Source of the DNA: Mycoplasmoidaceae bacterium | GTDB lineage: Bacteria > Bacillota_I > Bacilli_A > Mycoplasmatales > Mycoplasmoidaceae | Direction: 5' to 3' | Assembly (NCBI GenBank): GCA_024427125.1 | Contig: JAKSVN010000003.1 | Location: forward strand, 1 to 59,486 | DNA length: 59,486 nt | Part shown: positions 1-10,453 of the stretch, piece by piece | Layout: the number at the start of each line of letters is the position of its first letter | Position numbering within the stretch: position 1 is the stretch's first letter | Made by a program: the position numbers and the translations under genes | The notes under the pieces: model-generated | Database searches by the model: none | Seen by the model: only the letters and a program-made list of their open reading frames with translations | Told to the model about the DNA's origin: nothing

Positions 1-50
1 TAGCTAATTCTTGAACATGCAAAGTGTTGCACTTCACATGTCATTCCAGC

Positions 51-72
51 AAAAGAGGATTAATCCTCTTTT
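51..72 (-). terminator. palindromic terminator after pduL
   Basis: A perfect 22-bp palindrome (11-nt arms, aaaagaggatt and its complement) abuts the pduL stop codon. It is flanked by an A-run on one side and a T-run on the other, so it could stop transcription in both directions. Bases 1-50 to its left hold no feature I can recognise; they may be the end of a neighbouring gene's trailer. Confidence 0.75.
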
Positions 73-665
73 TATTTTATGATGTGGCCCATTACTTGGC
101 CTGAGCAGTTTGCAGCATTTGATTCATCTGTATCAATGTGCATTGCTAGTTTGTAAGTTGGTTTAACTCTAACAACTGTATCATCAAAGATAAGTTTTCT
201 TTCTTTAGTGTTAACTTCAACTTTAACAATATCACCATTATTAACGCCTAATTCTTTAGCATCTTCAGGTGTCATGTGAACATGACGCTTAGCAACAATT
301 AAACCTTCTTTAAGTTCAACTTTACCAGCAGGACCAACTATTGTAATAGGTGCAGAACCTTCAATGTGTCCTGATTCTCTAATAACAACAGGAACTTTTA
401 ATCCTCTTGCATCAGTTGCAGAGATCTCAACTTGGTTGTGATCTCTCACCGGTCCAAGAATAGAAACGCCTTTTAATATGGTGTTTTGACCAGTTTTAGG
501 ATTTACTGGACCCATTAAGTCAACCTTGGTACCACTTAGGAATTCACCTGGTTGTAATAATTCTTTTTTAACTTCTAATTTAAAACCAGCACCACAAAGT
601 TTTTCTAATGTTTCTTGTGTAACATGTACATGTCTTGCACTAGTTTCAACAATAAATTCTTTCAT
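72..665 (-). CDS. pduL: PduL-type phosphate acyltransferase (phosphotransacetylase)
   Basis: Predicted to interconvert acetyl-CoA (or propanoyl-CoA) and the acyl phosphate, feeding acetate kinase for ATP. The 197-residue protein has the two-domain PduL layout. Each half begins with a zinc-ligand histidine motif, RHVHV (H12, H14) and RHVHM (H128, H130), and the conserved GPVR segment follows the first domain. It starts directly with the catalytic domain and has no N-terminal encapsulation peptide, so it looks cytosolic and not part of a microcompartment. The start is set by an AGGAG site 8 nt upstream. It is monocistronic, divergent from coaD. Mycoplasmas usually use the unrelated Pta enzyme for this step, so PduL may be its substitute here; whether Pta also exists cannot be seen in this window. 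Confidence 0.93.
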   Translation of the reverse strand: MKEFIVETSARHVHVTQETLEKLCGAGFKLEVKKELLQPGEFLSGTKVDLMGPVNPKTGQNTILKGVSILGPVRDHNQVEISATDARGLKVPVVIRESGHIEGSAPITIVGPAGKVELKEGLIVAKRHVHMTPEDAKELGVNNGDIVKVEVNTKERKLIFDDTVVRVKPTYKLAMHIDTDESNAANCSGQVMGHIIK

Positions 666-735
666 TTTGTACTCCTATTAATATTAATTTTAACATAATG
701 TAATAATATATTAAAATATATTATTAGGTACTAAT
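666..735. promoter_or_regulatory. divergent promoter region pduL/coaD
   Basis: A 70-bp AT-rich gap between divergent starts. On the plus strand TATATT/TATTAT (717-724) lies 11 nt before the coaD ATG, and coaD has no convincing Shine-Dalgarno site. The minus-strand pduL has an AGGAG just before its ATG. The -35 elements are not clear, so exact promoters are inferred. Confidence 0.4.
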
Positions 736-1176
736 ATGGCAAACAAAGTAAATGCAATGTTTCCGGGATCTTTTAATCCGATTCATAAAGGACATTTAGA
801 TATTATTCAAAGAGGAAGTAAACTCTTTAATAAATTTTATGTAGTTGTTTCAGTTAATGATTACAAACCACAAGTAGTAAGTTGTAAAGTAAGAATTGCT
901 AAAGCAAAACAAGCCATAGCAAAATTGCACTTAAAAAATGTTATTGTGACTGGTAACTGTGGATTAACTGTTGAATTTGCTAAAAAGCATAATATTTCTG
1001 TCATAGTTAGAAGCATACGCAATTCTAATGATGCCAAATATGAAATAGATATGGCACAAGCAAACCACAGCTTAAACAATAAGATTGAAACAATATTAAT
1101 GCTACCAAAAGCTGAATTAGCAAAATTATCTTCTACAGCATTAAGATATGTAAGAGATGCTAAAAAGAGGAAATAA
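736..1176 (+). CDS. coaD: phosphopantetheine adenylyltransferase
   Basis: Transfers AMP from ATP to 4'-phosphopantetheine, the penultimate step of coenzyme A synthesis. The 146-residue protein has the nucleotidyltransferase signature near its N-terminus (PGSF at 10-13, H17-x-G-H20) and the C-terminal SSTALR segment matching the family's ISST..R motif. Family length is usually about 160, so this is a slightly short but intact copy. Its TAA overlaps the mutM ATG by one base, so the two are co-transcribed. The CoA made here is needed by PFL, PFOR and PduL elsewhere in the window. Confidence 0.93.
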   Translation: MANKVNAMFPGSFNPIHKGHLDIIQRGSKLFNKFYVVVSVNDYKPQVVSCKVRIAKAKQAIAKLHLKNVIVTGNCGLTVEFAKKHNISVIVRSIRNSNDAKYEIDMAQANHSLNNKIETILMLPKAELAKLSSTALRYVRDAKKRK

Positions 1177-2006
1177 TGCCAGAATTTCCAGAAGTTAGAA
1201 CTTTTATTAATCATTTAAAAAAACAACATTTGTTAGGACAAAAAATAACAAGTGTTAATTTTATTGATTCAAAAGTATTAAAAAATTGCAATGAATCATC
1301 ATTTAAGAAATTTATTATTGGTGAAAAATTTACAGATATAGATCAAATAGGCAAGCTAATTGTTATTACTTTATCCAATGATAAATATTTAACAATCCAT
1401 TTAAGAATGGAAGGAAAACTATTTTTTGTTGATTCAACAATCAAACCAGACAAATTCACTATGATTGAGATGATTTGTGGAAAGAAGAAACTAATATTTC
1501 TTGATTTTAGAAAGTTCGGCACTTTTTATATTTACAAATCTAAAAAAGAATTCTTAAATTCAAATGAATTGACCAAAATGGGCTTTCAACCATTTGATGC
1601 CAAATTGACTGCATCATATCTATTAGATAATTTTAAAGATAAAACTCAAGCAATTAAGACTACATTATTAGATCAAAGCATTATTGCTGGTATTGGAAAC
1701 ATTTATGCTGATGAAATATTGTTTGCATGCAAAATTAATCCATTAAGAAAAGCAAAGCTTTTATCTAAACAAGATTGTCAAAACATAATTAGTGCATGTA
1801 GAAAAATAATGAAGGATGCAATTGACTACTCTGGAACAACAGTATCATCCTTTGCCTTTGCACCAAGTCATGCAGGAAGCTATCAAAAATACTTAAAAGT
1901 TCATACTAGGGAAAGTGAACCATGCAAAATTTGTAAGACTAAAATTAAAAAAATAACAGTCAATGGACGTGGAACATATTATTGTCCTAAATGTCAATCA
2001 AAATAA
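1176..2006 (+). CDS. mutM: formamidopyrimidine-DNA glycosylase
   Basis: Base-excision repair glycosylase/AP lyase that removes oxidised purines such as 8-oxoG. Of 276 residues, the N-terminus MPEFPEV supplies the catalytic P2 and E3. A helix-two-turn-helix region (around AGIGNIYADEILF) and a C-terminal zinc finger (C250, C253, C270, C273, with Arg in GRGTYYC) follow. All catalytic parts are present. It starts inside the coaD stop (TAATG) and ends at a hairpin shared with the convergent ABC ATPase gene. Confidence 0.95.
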   Translation: MPEFPEVRTFINHLKKQHLLGQKITSVNFIDSKVLKNCNESSFKKFIIGEKFTDIDQIGKLIVITLSNDKYLTIHLRMEGKLFFVDSTIKPDKFTMIEMICGKKKLIFLDFRKFGTFYIYKSKKEFLNSNELTKMGFQPFDAKLTASYLLDNFKDKTQAIKTTLLDQSIIAGIGNIYADEILFACKINPLRKAKLLSKQDCQNIISACRKIMKDAIDYSGTTVSSFAFAPSHAGSYQKYLKVHTRESEPCKICKTKIKKITVNGRGTYYCPKCQSK

Positions 2007-2032
2007 AAAAGGCATAAAGCCTTTTATTTTTT
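2007..2032. terminator. shared terminator mutM / ABC ATPase
   Basis: Stem aaaaggc/gcctttt with loop ataaa, followed on the plus strand by TATTTTTT and on the minus strand by a T-run. It sits between two convergent stop codons and overlaps the minus-strand stop, so it probably serves both. Confidence 0.8.
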
Positions 2033-3476
2033 AGTGGGTTGATGATCAATCAAGTTGTTCAACAGTTTTACGATGTTTATTTTCGTAGTTTTGAGCAATA
2101 TATCCTGAATTAACCTTAATAACTCTACTTGCAAGATCAGCAAAGATAGGGTTGTGAGTCACAATAATTACTGTTGTATTAAACTTTTTATTGATATCCA
2201 CAAACAATTGAAGGATTTGTTTAGACATTTCTTCATCAACAGCTCCTGTTGGTTCATCACCAAACACAATTGCTGGGTTTTTAGCCATAGATCTTGCAAC
2301 AGACACACGTTGTTGTTGCCCTCCGGACAATTCATGAGGGAATTTCTGTGCATGCTCTGACATTCCTACTGTTTTCAATAATTCATCAATGTCTATACGT
2401 TTTGATTTATCTGATTGTAGGTTTCAACCAATTTCAACGTTTTCTCTTACGTTTAAGTTTGGTAATAAACCATATTGTTGGAAGATATAACCAATATTAT
2501 CTTTTCTAAATTGAGTTAATTGGTTATCAGTCATCTTTATAAGGTTATTACTATTAACAATTGTTTTACCATATGTAGCTTTGTCCATTCCAGACATTAT
2601 GTTTAATAGTGTAGTTTTGCCTGAACCTGATGGACCAAGGATTACAACAAACTCGCCTTGCTTAATTTTTAGATCAAAGCCTTTTAATACTTTGGTTGCC
2701 ATTCATTTGTTGTAATAGTATTTTGTGATATTTTCAAAATCAATAACATATTTAGAATATGTTACAGGGTTGTAATCCTTTATTGTTTTATGAGATAACT
2801 TATCAAATCTCTTAATAAGTTTTGCATATTGCATTGAACGGAACGTTTCATCTAGTGAGCCTCTTCTATCTTTACATGCAACAATTTTCTTTTCTAGAAT
2901 TTCGGCTTGTTTCATTCAATAGTCTTTTGGTTTTTGTACCGCTTTATTAGAACTATTAAAACTAAATTTACCTTTTAGTATTTGATTAACAACTTCTAGT
3001 TGGAATTCAAACATTCTTAAATTTGAGTTGTTTTGTTTTAATATTCTTAATCTCCTAGCAGGAAAATAATTATCTTGAAATTCTTTATTTTCATATGCTG
3101 AAACTATTTGATATAGTTCATCAGCGGTCATTTTGTTATGCTTACCGCTTGCACAATTATGATCAAACAATAAGGAATTAATATGTTTTGATAGTTTTGA
3201 TTTAAGACTTGTAATTTTATTTTCAGCATCAGCAAAATTCTTACATAAAATTTTCTTAGCTTTATATTGATCAGTAGATCTCACTGTAGGGAATGAGTTA
3301 TATTTCTTCTTAGCATTATTCATTTGAATGAATGCTTCCTTATATATAGATAAATAGTATGTTAACTGCTCAACGTGCTTTAACATTACTCGTTTTTTCT
3401 TACTGTTAGGTATGTGACTTAAATCTCTTAAGTCATTTACAGTTGTGAATACTTTTTTATCATTTACTTTTTTCAT
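2031..3476 (-). CDS. ABC transporter ATP-binding protein with long N-terminal extension (MG467-like)
   Basis: Energises the giant FtsX-like permease encoded just upstream. Of 481 residues, the last ~230 form a LolD/MacB-type ATPase: Walker A GPSGSGKT (281-288), Q-loop region IFQQYG, signature LSGGQ (383-387), Walker B ending D407-E408 (FGDEPTGAVD) and the H-loop VTHNP. The first ~255 residues are a lysine-rich, largely helical extension that I do not recognise. Start 3476 is chosen because AGGAG lies 6-8 nt before it; an in-frame ATG eight codons upstream (3500) lies before that site and inside the preceding gene. It follows the permease stop by 10 nt (one operon) and ends at TAA 2031-2033 once the TGA at 2046-2048 is read as Trp. 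Confidence 0.9.
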
Positions 3477-3486
3477 ATTAACTCTC

Positions 3487-6400
3487 CTATTTAATTTCAT
3501 CTACTAATCTACTTCTCTTTAGAGAAACATAACCAATTGCATATGTTCCAATTAGGATAACACCTATACCACCAATAGCTGTAACATAATATCATCATTT
3601 TTGAGTTACATCAACCAGGATATTAGCAGTATTGAAGATAATTGATTGATATCCTATTGTTAATCCAAATGATAATGGAACTGCTAAAGCTAGACCTAAA
3701 ACTATTGTTGGAACAAACAGAGCAAGGATAGACATAAGGTTCTTAACATCTGAATAACCTAATGCTTTTAACATTGCAGCCATTCTTCTTGAATCATTAA
3801 TGATTAGGTTTGAAATAACAGCAACAATGATTATTGTTATCGGAATAATAATTGACATTATTGTTGATTCTGCCAAATTAAATGTTGATATTAAGTTACC
3901 ATAGATTAAATCAGCAGCAGCTACATCCATGGCACCACAAATAGCTGTAATCATTGTTGTGTCACCATAGATTTCTGTGACTTTATCAATAAAACTATTA
4001 ATAGTATTTTCAGGAATTGGAGTATGGTTCAATAAGTGTTGATAACAAGCTTCATAGTAATCTTGTTCATCAATACCAGTCATTAAATTAGCTATAGCTA
4101 AGTTTGGACCATATCCTAGAATTTGAGTAAATTTATTTTCTGATCCTTGAGATTTAAATACAGAAGTTCCAGGATACATACCTGTATATGAATATAAAGC
4201 TAATCCAGCAGTAATAGGTTTACCAGTTTTGTTGTGTGTGTAAATACCATTAAAACCAACAGGTACATCAACACCAGTTAATTTAGGTTGAGTGTTATCT
4301 ATAACATAGTGTCTATCTGAATGAATTAATTGACCATTGTCACTAAAGTTGTATACACAAATATTATTAGTTTCTTGTCCTTCTGGGTTAATACCTGACA
4401 AGTCAACTAATGATGGCAATGTGTTATTTCAAGAACCATCTCAATCTTCAGCACTTCTATACCACATCATATATTTATGAGTTTTATTTCATAAAGAACC
4501 ATTAGGCAAGCCTAATAGATTGTTAGCTACGTCTTGTCTTGTATAGAATGCTTCATTATTTGTGCCTACAGAAACACCTACAACTTTAAATTTCACTAGA
4601 TTATCATCAGGATTGTACTTATCTACATATCTATCTACATCATTAACAACATTTGTTGTTATAGTACTTCCCACACCCAATTTATATTTATGAGCAGCAT
4701 AAGCATTAATGATAATTGGATAAACAGTTTCATTATCAATACCATTTGCTTGTAGATAATTGAAAGATCATAATCGGTCATTTAAAGCACGACCTTTTTT
4801 GTTTGTTAAGAAAATATAATCTGAATCTTGTTTAATACCTTCAATTTTTAATTGATGATTGTGATCATACTTTGTATGACTTGATAGACCTTTAATGTAA
4901 CCATTAATATAAGTATATGTTTCATCTTTCTTGCCATCTGATGCTAAATCTCAGTTAACAGGAATAGAACCATATTCAATAGGATATTCTAGTTTCAATA
5001 ATTCAGGATCTTGATAAATTGTTGTTAGTAATGAAACAAATATTGAATTAAATCTTGTTGGAATAGTTTCAGCAACTGTACTAGTTGATGTATCAAGTGT
5101 GTATGCTTTGTTGCCTTCACTATCTTCATGTTCGAAGAAGAAAGCTGGATAACTATTCTTTCAATAACCAACATCACCAATAATTGTGTACCAATGAGGG
5201 TGAACTAATGGTCCTACTTCTTGAGCAACTAATGGCATAATTGTATCTAAGTCTTGGAAAGGGTAATCTGCTGGATAGAATCTACCTTCAGCAGTTGGTA
5301 CTATTCCATATCTTTCAGATAAAATTGATAAGAATCGTGCATTAGCTGTATAAATCTTCTCACCAGCTTTATTTGTTAATGCATTAAATGCATCAGCAGC
5401 TAAATTTCTTGAGTTAGCTGGCATTAAAGCTAAAGCTATATCTCATGGGTTAGATGAAGCAATACCTTCAACACCAATATCATAATTTAGTGTTAATCTT
5501 GAACTACGTTTGTTTTGTAAGTATAGTAAATCAGTGTTTTGACCATCGGCATCAGCAGCAGATGGAATCATTAATAAACCATTTAATCCTAAAGTGTCTT
5601 TGTAATTTGCATCGCCTTGGATAAAACCATTAGCCATATATGGCTTAGTAAATTCATGGAATGATTTTACAGTATCTTCTGTATATCAAATTGGTTTTTG
5701 AGTTGGACTTCCAGCATTAGTTGTATTTCAATAAACATTGAATAAATATTGTTCTGGATCAGTTCAAGCATAACCTTTAATTTGTTGAGAGCCAGCTGCT
5801 AATGGTTCAGAATAATCATAAAGTGAGTATGGACCACCAGAAGATGTAGGAGTTGTTAATTCTACATTAAAGTCATAATCAAATTGTGTTGAGTTAATAT
5901 TTTTAGATTGACTAAGTTTATCAAAAGTAGTCATTGCAAATACAAGAGATGACATAGTCAAACAACTCATTGCCGCCAAAATTAACAATCTTGTTATTGA
6001 ATTAAATGCAAGTGAAACTCTGAATCTAGTTAACACACCAAAATGCTTAAATGGCTTCTTAGCAATTCTACTGAAGCTATTAGTTTTAAATTCAGACCCA
6101 GCCTTCATCAAACTTACAGCACTTGTTCTTAAAACAATAAATGTGCTTACAAAGCAAATCAAGGTAAATAATAGGAATGGAGCAAAGATACAGACTAGGA
6201 ATGATATCCAGTCAAAGCCAAACAGAGGTGTTGGTAGCATCCAATAATTTTTAAATAGTAATAACATTGGACCTTGCATTAGTAATCCAACAACATATGC
6301 AGCTATACCACCAATAACTGCTGGTAATAAAGCAAACGGGAATAAAGAGAAAGCAATTTTTCATTTCTTTATACCGTTAGCTCTCATAATACCAATGTTG

Positions 6401-8637
6401 ATTCTGTTGTTTTCAACATATCGTTTAATAATTACAAAACAAATGATTAAACATAAGATACCAATAAAGACACATAAAACAGTAGATACTGTTTGTACCA
6501 CATCAACTAGATTTGGAATATAAGCAATTCTAAAACCAGAACAATTTAATACATTTGAAGTATCTGCAGCAAAGAAGGCAACTTTTGTTCCTTCTGGGAA
6601 AATCATTGCTGGATCATGATCTTCAGTTCTTTGTGTAGCTCATTTATTAATGGCTTTTAAAATACTACGCCGCTGTATTGAATTAACATTTGGTTTAAAT
6701 CTTGCAACCAAGTAATCTTCTACTGGCGAGTTAACAAAAGCAAGCTTTATAGAGTTGTAACCGGAATTATTAGCATAGACTAAACATTCAGTTTTTGTAT
6801 TTGGTGTTGGTCTTGAAATATCAACAACAGGATACATGAAGTCTGGCGTTAAGCCACAACCTCATATGATTTCATCATATCCACTACAACTTGCAATATA
6901 TTTTTTGTCAATACCATTTCAATGAGTTTTATCTTTTGTAGTAGATCTAGTCATGGTGATGGTTGTTTCATTTGGTAAATCATACACCATAGTTTCCCAA
7001 CCATCTTTTTTAGTATTTGGATTAATTCATCAACCATATTGATCCGAGCTTAATGTATTAAATCAATTTTTAGATGCTTTAGGATCAATTGAATCACCTG
7101 GATATGATTTATAAGTTTGGTAATATCATTGCTTATATGGTTCGAAATTATTAAGCATTTCTGGAGCAATTACTCTAGAAGATGTTTTATCAAGGTGTTG
7201 TGGATTAACAATTGCCAACTTTGATGTTCAGTTAGTCATTGTTAGGTTTGATGGGACACCAAGTAGACTTGTTCAAGACAATACCACATTACCATTTGCA
7301 CTTATATTTACTATTTCATTTCCACCAACATATCATGAGCTGTAATATGTGCTATAGTTAGTATTAATTGCAGAACCACTAGTGAATAGTTGAATACGAT
7401 ATTGTTTTTTATTTGTTTGCTTAGTTGCAGCTACAGATCGAATAATAGGCTTTGATTCAAGATCAGAAAAATCACCAACAAGCATATGCTTGAATCTTAT
7501 TTGAATTATTTGCGAGTAGATAAACTGAGCTTGAGATGTTCAAGAATTCATTGTACCTATTGAATACAATGGTAATTCAGCAAGCTCATTAAAATTACTA
7601 GGAACTATGAATGATAATTCTGATCCTTGACCCAAAGGCCAGATTTCTGTTCCTGGAGCAATAATTGATTCATCTTCATCAATAAATTCAATTTTAGAAT
7701 CATATGGAGTTCAGTCATCAACTGAATATAAGTTATTACCATATCTACCATTAGGGTCTTTAAATAAGACCATTTTATCAATAGTATCTTCAGGGTTAGA
7801 GTTAATAATCTTATAGAAGATGTTATCAGTTGATGCTGTAACATTAATTGATTTGAAGTAACGATATGTTAATTGATCTTTGTAATTAGTATCTAGGTAT
7901 TTAGCTAAAGGAGTGTTACCAGTAGTCATTGCTGAATAAATACTTGATGTCTTTTCAGACACAAAGATATTAAAGTCATGGTAATCTTCAGCATATACAC
8001 TTTCGGTAGCTAAATCTTCAAGGTTTGCAGATGATCAGTCAGATTGAGCATCAAACAATAATCAAGCATTTGCAGGAATACTACTTTGAGTAGCGTATTC
8101 CTCAGTTGGCGTTTTATAGTCAAATTCAACAAAACCAGTACCTGCATGATCTTCAGCATAGTTCTTGTATAAACCTGTAGAGAAGTTAGCATCTAGAGCG
8201 ATATGATATGTTCTTCAACAGAAATAATGTTCAGTGTTAGGATCAAAATTGATTGTTTGAGTTGGCATTGGAACATAGAATGTTCCATCATCTGTTGAAA
8301 TGCCAGAGCCAAAATAGAATTGACTTACTGGAACATTTAATTCATCTTCATTAACTAAAGTAAAGTCAGAAGCTACCCCTTCTTCTACTGTATACATAAC
8401 AGCTTTAGTATCATCAGCACGATACTCAGCTTTTCCAACATCATACAATTCAGCTACAGTTAAATCATGTAGCTTACCCTTTTTGGCTAATGATGTATAT
8501 TCGTTTTTGATGTTAGATGTAGTATTTGACATAACACAAAAAACGCCAAGACCAAAAAATAACAATAAAACCAGTCCAACGATAGATAATTTATTATTTT
8601 TAAACGATCGAACGACGTTTTTGATTAAGTTCTTCAT
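3487..8637 (-). CDS. giant FtsX/MacB-like ABC transporter permease (MG468-like)
   Basis: A 1716-residue membrane protein, continuous over 5.15 kb when TGA is Trp; all sub-fragments share one frame. It has an N-terminal anchor (about residues 18-36), a very large extracellular region, a central membrane block with MacB-like helices (about nt 6040-6560), a second large outside region, and a C-terminal FtsX block (about nt 3500-3900) with a cytoplasmic RRMAAMLKALGYS segment. This duplicated FtsX layout matches mycoplasma permeases next to MG467-type ATPases. The substrate is unknown; such systems are thought to handle lipids, peptides or envelope proteins. No clear Shine-Dalgarno precedes the ATG. 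An RBS (AGGAG) for the next gene overlaps its last codons. Confidence 0.88.
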
Positions 8638-8684
8638 CGTATATATATCTTATATATAGTATCATAATATTTACAAAAAATAAA

Positions 8685-8711
8685 TATAAAAGTGTCTTTG
8701 ACACTTTTATA
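8685..8711. terminator. terminator-like hairpin in a divergent gap
   Basis: A perfect 12-bp stem (tataaaagtgtc and its complement) with loop ttt. On the minus strand it is followed by a T-rich run (TTTATTTTTTG). It lies between two divergent genes, so it does not follow either coding region. It may block antisense read-through or act as an attenuator for the permease; this is inference. Confidence 0.5.
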
Positions 8712-8743
8712 AATCTATGTTCCATATTCTTGTTTTGCTTAAA

Positions 8744-8749
8744 TATAAT
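8744..8749 (+). promoter_or_regulatory. -10 box TATAAT for PAP2 pair
   Basis: A perfect TATAAT ends 8 nt before the ATG at 8758, with no Shine-Dalgarno between, implying a start site at or next to the ATG (leaderless mRNA). Confidence 0.6.
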
Positions 8750-8757
8750 AATAAGAT

Positions 8758-9618
8758 ATGAAAACGATTGAACAAAAAGCTGGTAAAAAAACCAGAAATC
8801 CATTCAAAGCAATTCCGTGATATGGATGAGTTGGAGCAATTATTTTTATTGTTTTCCAAATAGGTTTATATAAATTAGCATGTTTTTTTGCACAAAACAT
8901 TGCTAATCATTGAAAAGTTAATCCTAAAATTAATGCAATAGATAACGCAATACCATATTGCCCATATTTCTTTATAGAAATATATTTCTTAGCATATGGG
9001 TTTTGATTCATAGCACCTCTATGAATTTCAACATCAAAGAATAAAGAAAATTTCATCAACTTTATGATTTTTTCAACTATTGCTTCTTTCATTGGGTTCT
9101 TTTGAATGTTCTTAATGCCAACATGAATGAATAGAACTGATCATGAAATATGAGGTGTTGCTGGTGAAAATTTAATTAATAAGGCGGCAGCCATCAAAAC
9201 ACCAATTTCTAGATTTTTAATGCAATCTATTATAGAAATGGATACAGGCGATATAGGTTGAAACCTATGTCCTTCATACCACTGTATGGCTTCTGCTATT
9301 TGTGCTTTTGGTGTTCTTAGAAGGAAAGAACATCATATTGGTACACAAATAGGATTTGGTGTAATGGCAATATTAGTATGTATGGCTACAGTATTTGTTA
9401 AACAACACTACTTTGTAGATATTTTAGGTGGTGTTGGTGTTGCAGCAATCCCATATGTATTCATTTGTTATATTTGACACCCAGGTGAAAAGATTATTTT
9501 AAATAATCCTTTATTCTTAACTGCAAGACATTTAAATAAGAAAGATGTATCTCAAGCCAAAGAAGCTAAGGATACAACAAAGTCAGAATATAAGAAAAAA
9601 TTAGATGAAATCAAATAA
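8758..9618 (+). CDS. PAP2-superfamily membrane phosphatase (first of pair)
   Basis: Predicted integral-membrane phosphatase acting on lipid phosphates (phosphatidate or isoprenyl diphosphate type). The 286-residue protein has about six hydrophobic segments. It carries the catalytic PAP2 motifs CPSYHCMAS (PSxH) and KQHYFVDIL (HxxxD), and ends in a charged lysine-rich tail. The N-terminal KAIPWYGWV is echoed by KRVPWYGYV in the next gene, indicating a duplication. The start follows a TATAAT by 8 nt without a Shine-Dalgarno site. Its 3' end overlaps the next start by 14 nt. The substrate cannot be told from sequence; undecaprenyl diphosphate recycling is unlikely to be needed for peptidoglycan in a wall-less cell. 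Confidence 0.82.
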
Positions 9619-10438
9619 GCAGACAAAAACTAAAAACATTTTTAAGTTGATGTGGTATCAAATTAAAAGAGTTCCATGATATGGATATGTTTTTTCTGCA
9701 TTATTTATTTTCTTAGATTTTCTTTTATATCGTTGCTCTGGATATGTATTTAAAGGATGATCACACACTTGAGCCATACAACCAGTGATACAAGATGTCG
9801 ATGCAAGAATACCATTAGTTCCTTATTTTTGGGTGCAAGTTTATATTTTATTTAAAATACCAATGTTTATTGCACCATTGATAGTATCTACTATAAGCAG
9901 AGAGCACTTAATTAATTATGCTTTAGCTTATATATCAGCACAAGTAATAGGCTTCTTCTTCTTCTGTTTTGTTCCATCATCTATGGACAGAACTAATATG
10001 CCTGGTATTGGTAATGTATTTGAGTTTATTAAAAATAAACATGGTTGATCTTGAGATTGATTAAAATGAATTTATCACAAAGATTCTGGAGCAATTGGAC
10101 ACAGCATGTTTCCATCTTTTCATTGTATAAATGCATTCTTTATTTGATATGGTTTTTTCAATAGAAAAGAAATTAAAATATATCACAGAATCAATTGATT
10201 AATTATTAGTGTTATCATAATGCTATCTACTCTATTTATTAAGCAACACTACATTTTTGATGTCATTACTGCAATCTTATTATGTTCGTTCACATCAGCT
10301 TTGATGTATATAATAAATCCTGGAGAGAAAATATTAAAACAACGTCCGAATTTCTTAATTATCAAAAAACTAAATTGGAATCACGAACCAATAGTTGCAA
10401 GAAAAACAAAAATTGTAAATAAGGAAAATAAAAAGTAG
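9605..10438 (+). CDS. PAP2-superfamily membrane phosphatase (second of pair)
   Basis: A paralogue of the preceding gene, 277 residues with about six membrane segments. The catalytic motifs are present: MFPSFHCINA (PSxH) and KQHYIFDVI (HxxxD), with GHSMFPSFH typical of the inositolphosphotransferase/PAP2_3-like branch. The ATG at 9605 is inside the end of the first PAP2 gene (14-nt overlap), and a later GTG (9785) would lose two membrane helices, so the upstream start is preferred. An internal ATG at 9650 is also possible. The stop lies in the hairpin shared with aspS. It is probably co-transcribed with its twin; the two may act on different phosphates or as a heterodimer (inference). Confidence 0.8.
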
Positions 10439-10453
10439 GCATTGCCTACTTTT
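10431..10453. terminator. shared terminator PAP2 operon / aspS
   Basis: Stem aaaagtaggca/tgcctactttt with a single T between the arms and T-rich sequence on both outer sides. It overlaps the stop codons of two convergent genes, so one hairpin ends both operons. Confidence 0.85.

Noticed and set aside
72..665. PduL as evidence for a microcompartment
   Set aside because: No encapsulation peptide on PduL and no shell-protein gene nearby.
861..1214. 117-residue minus-strand ORF across coaD/mutM
   Set aside because: Overlaps two clearly conserved genes and has no start signal.
2046..2702. ABC ATPase, permease and many other genes look like strings of short broken ORFs or pseudogenes
   Set aside because: All fragments lie in one frame and are separated only by TGA, which must be Trp here because it falls at conserved Trp sites. 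The genes are intact.
9785..10048. GTG start for the second PAP2 protein
   Set aside because: It would remove the first membrane helix and the (K/R)xxPWYG motif shared with the upstream paralogue; the ATG at 9605 keeps them.
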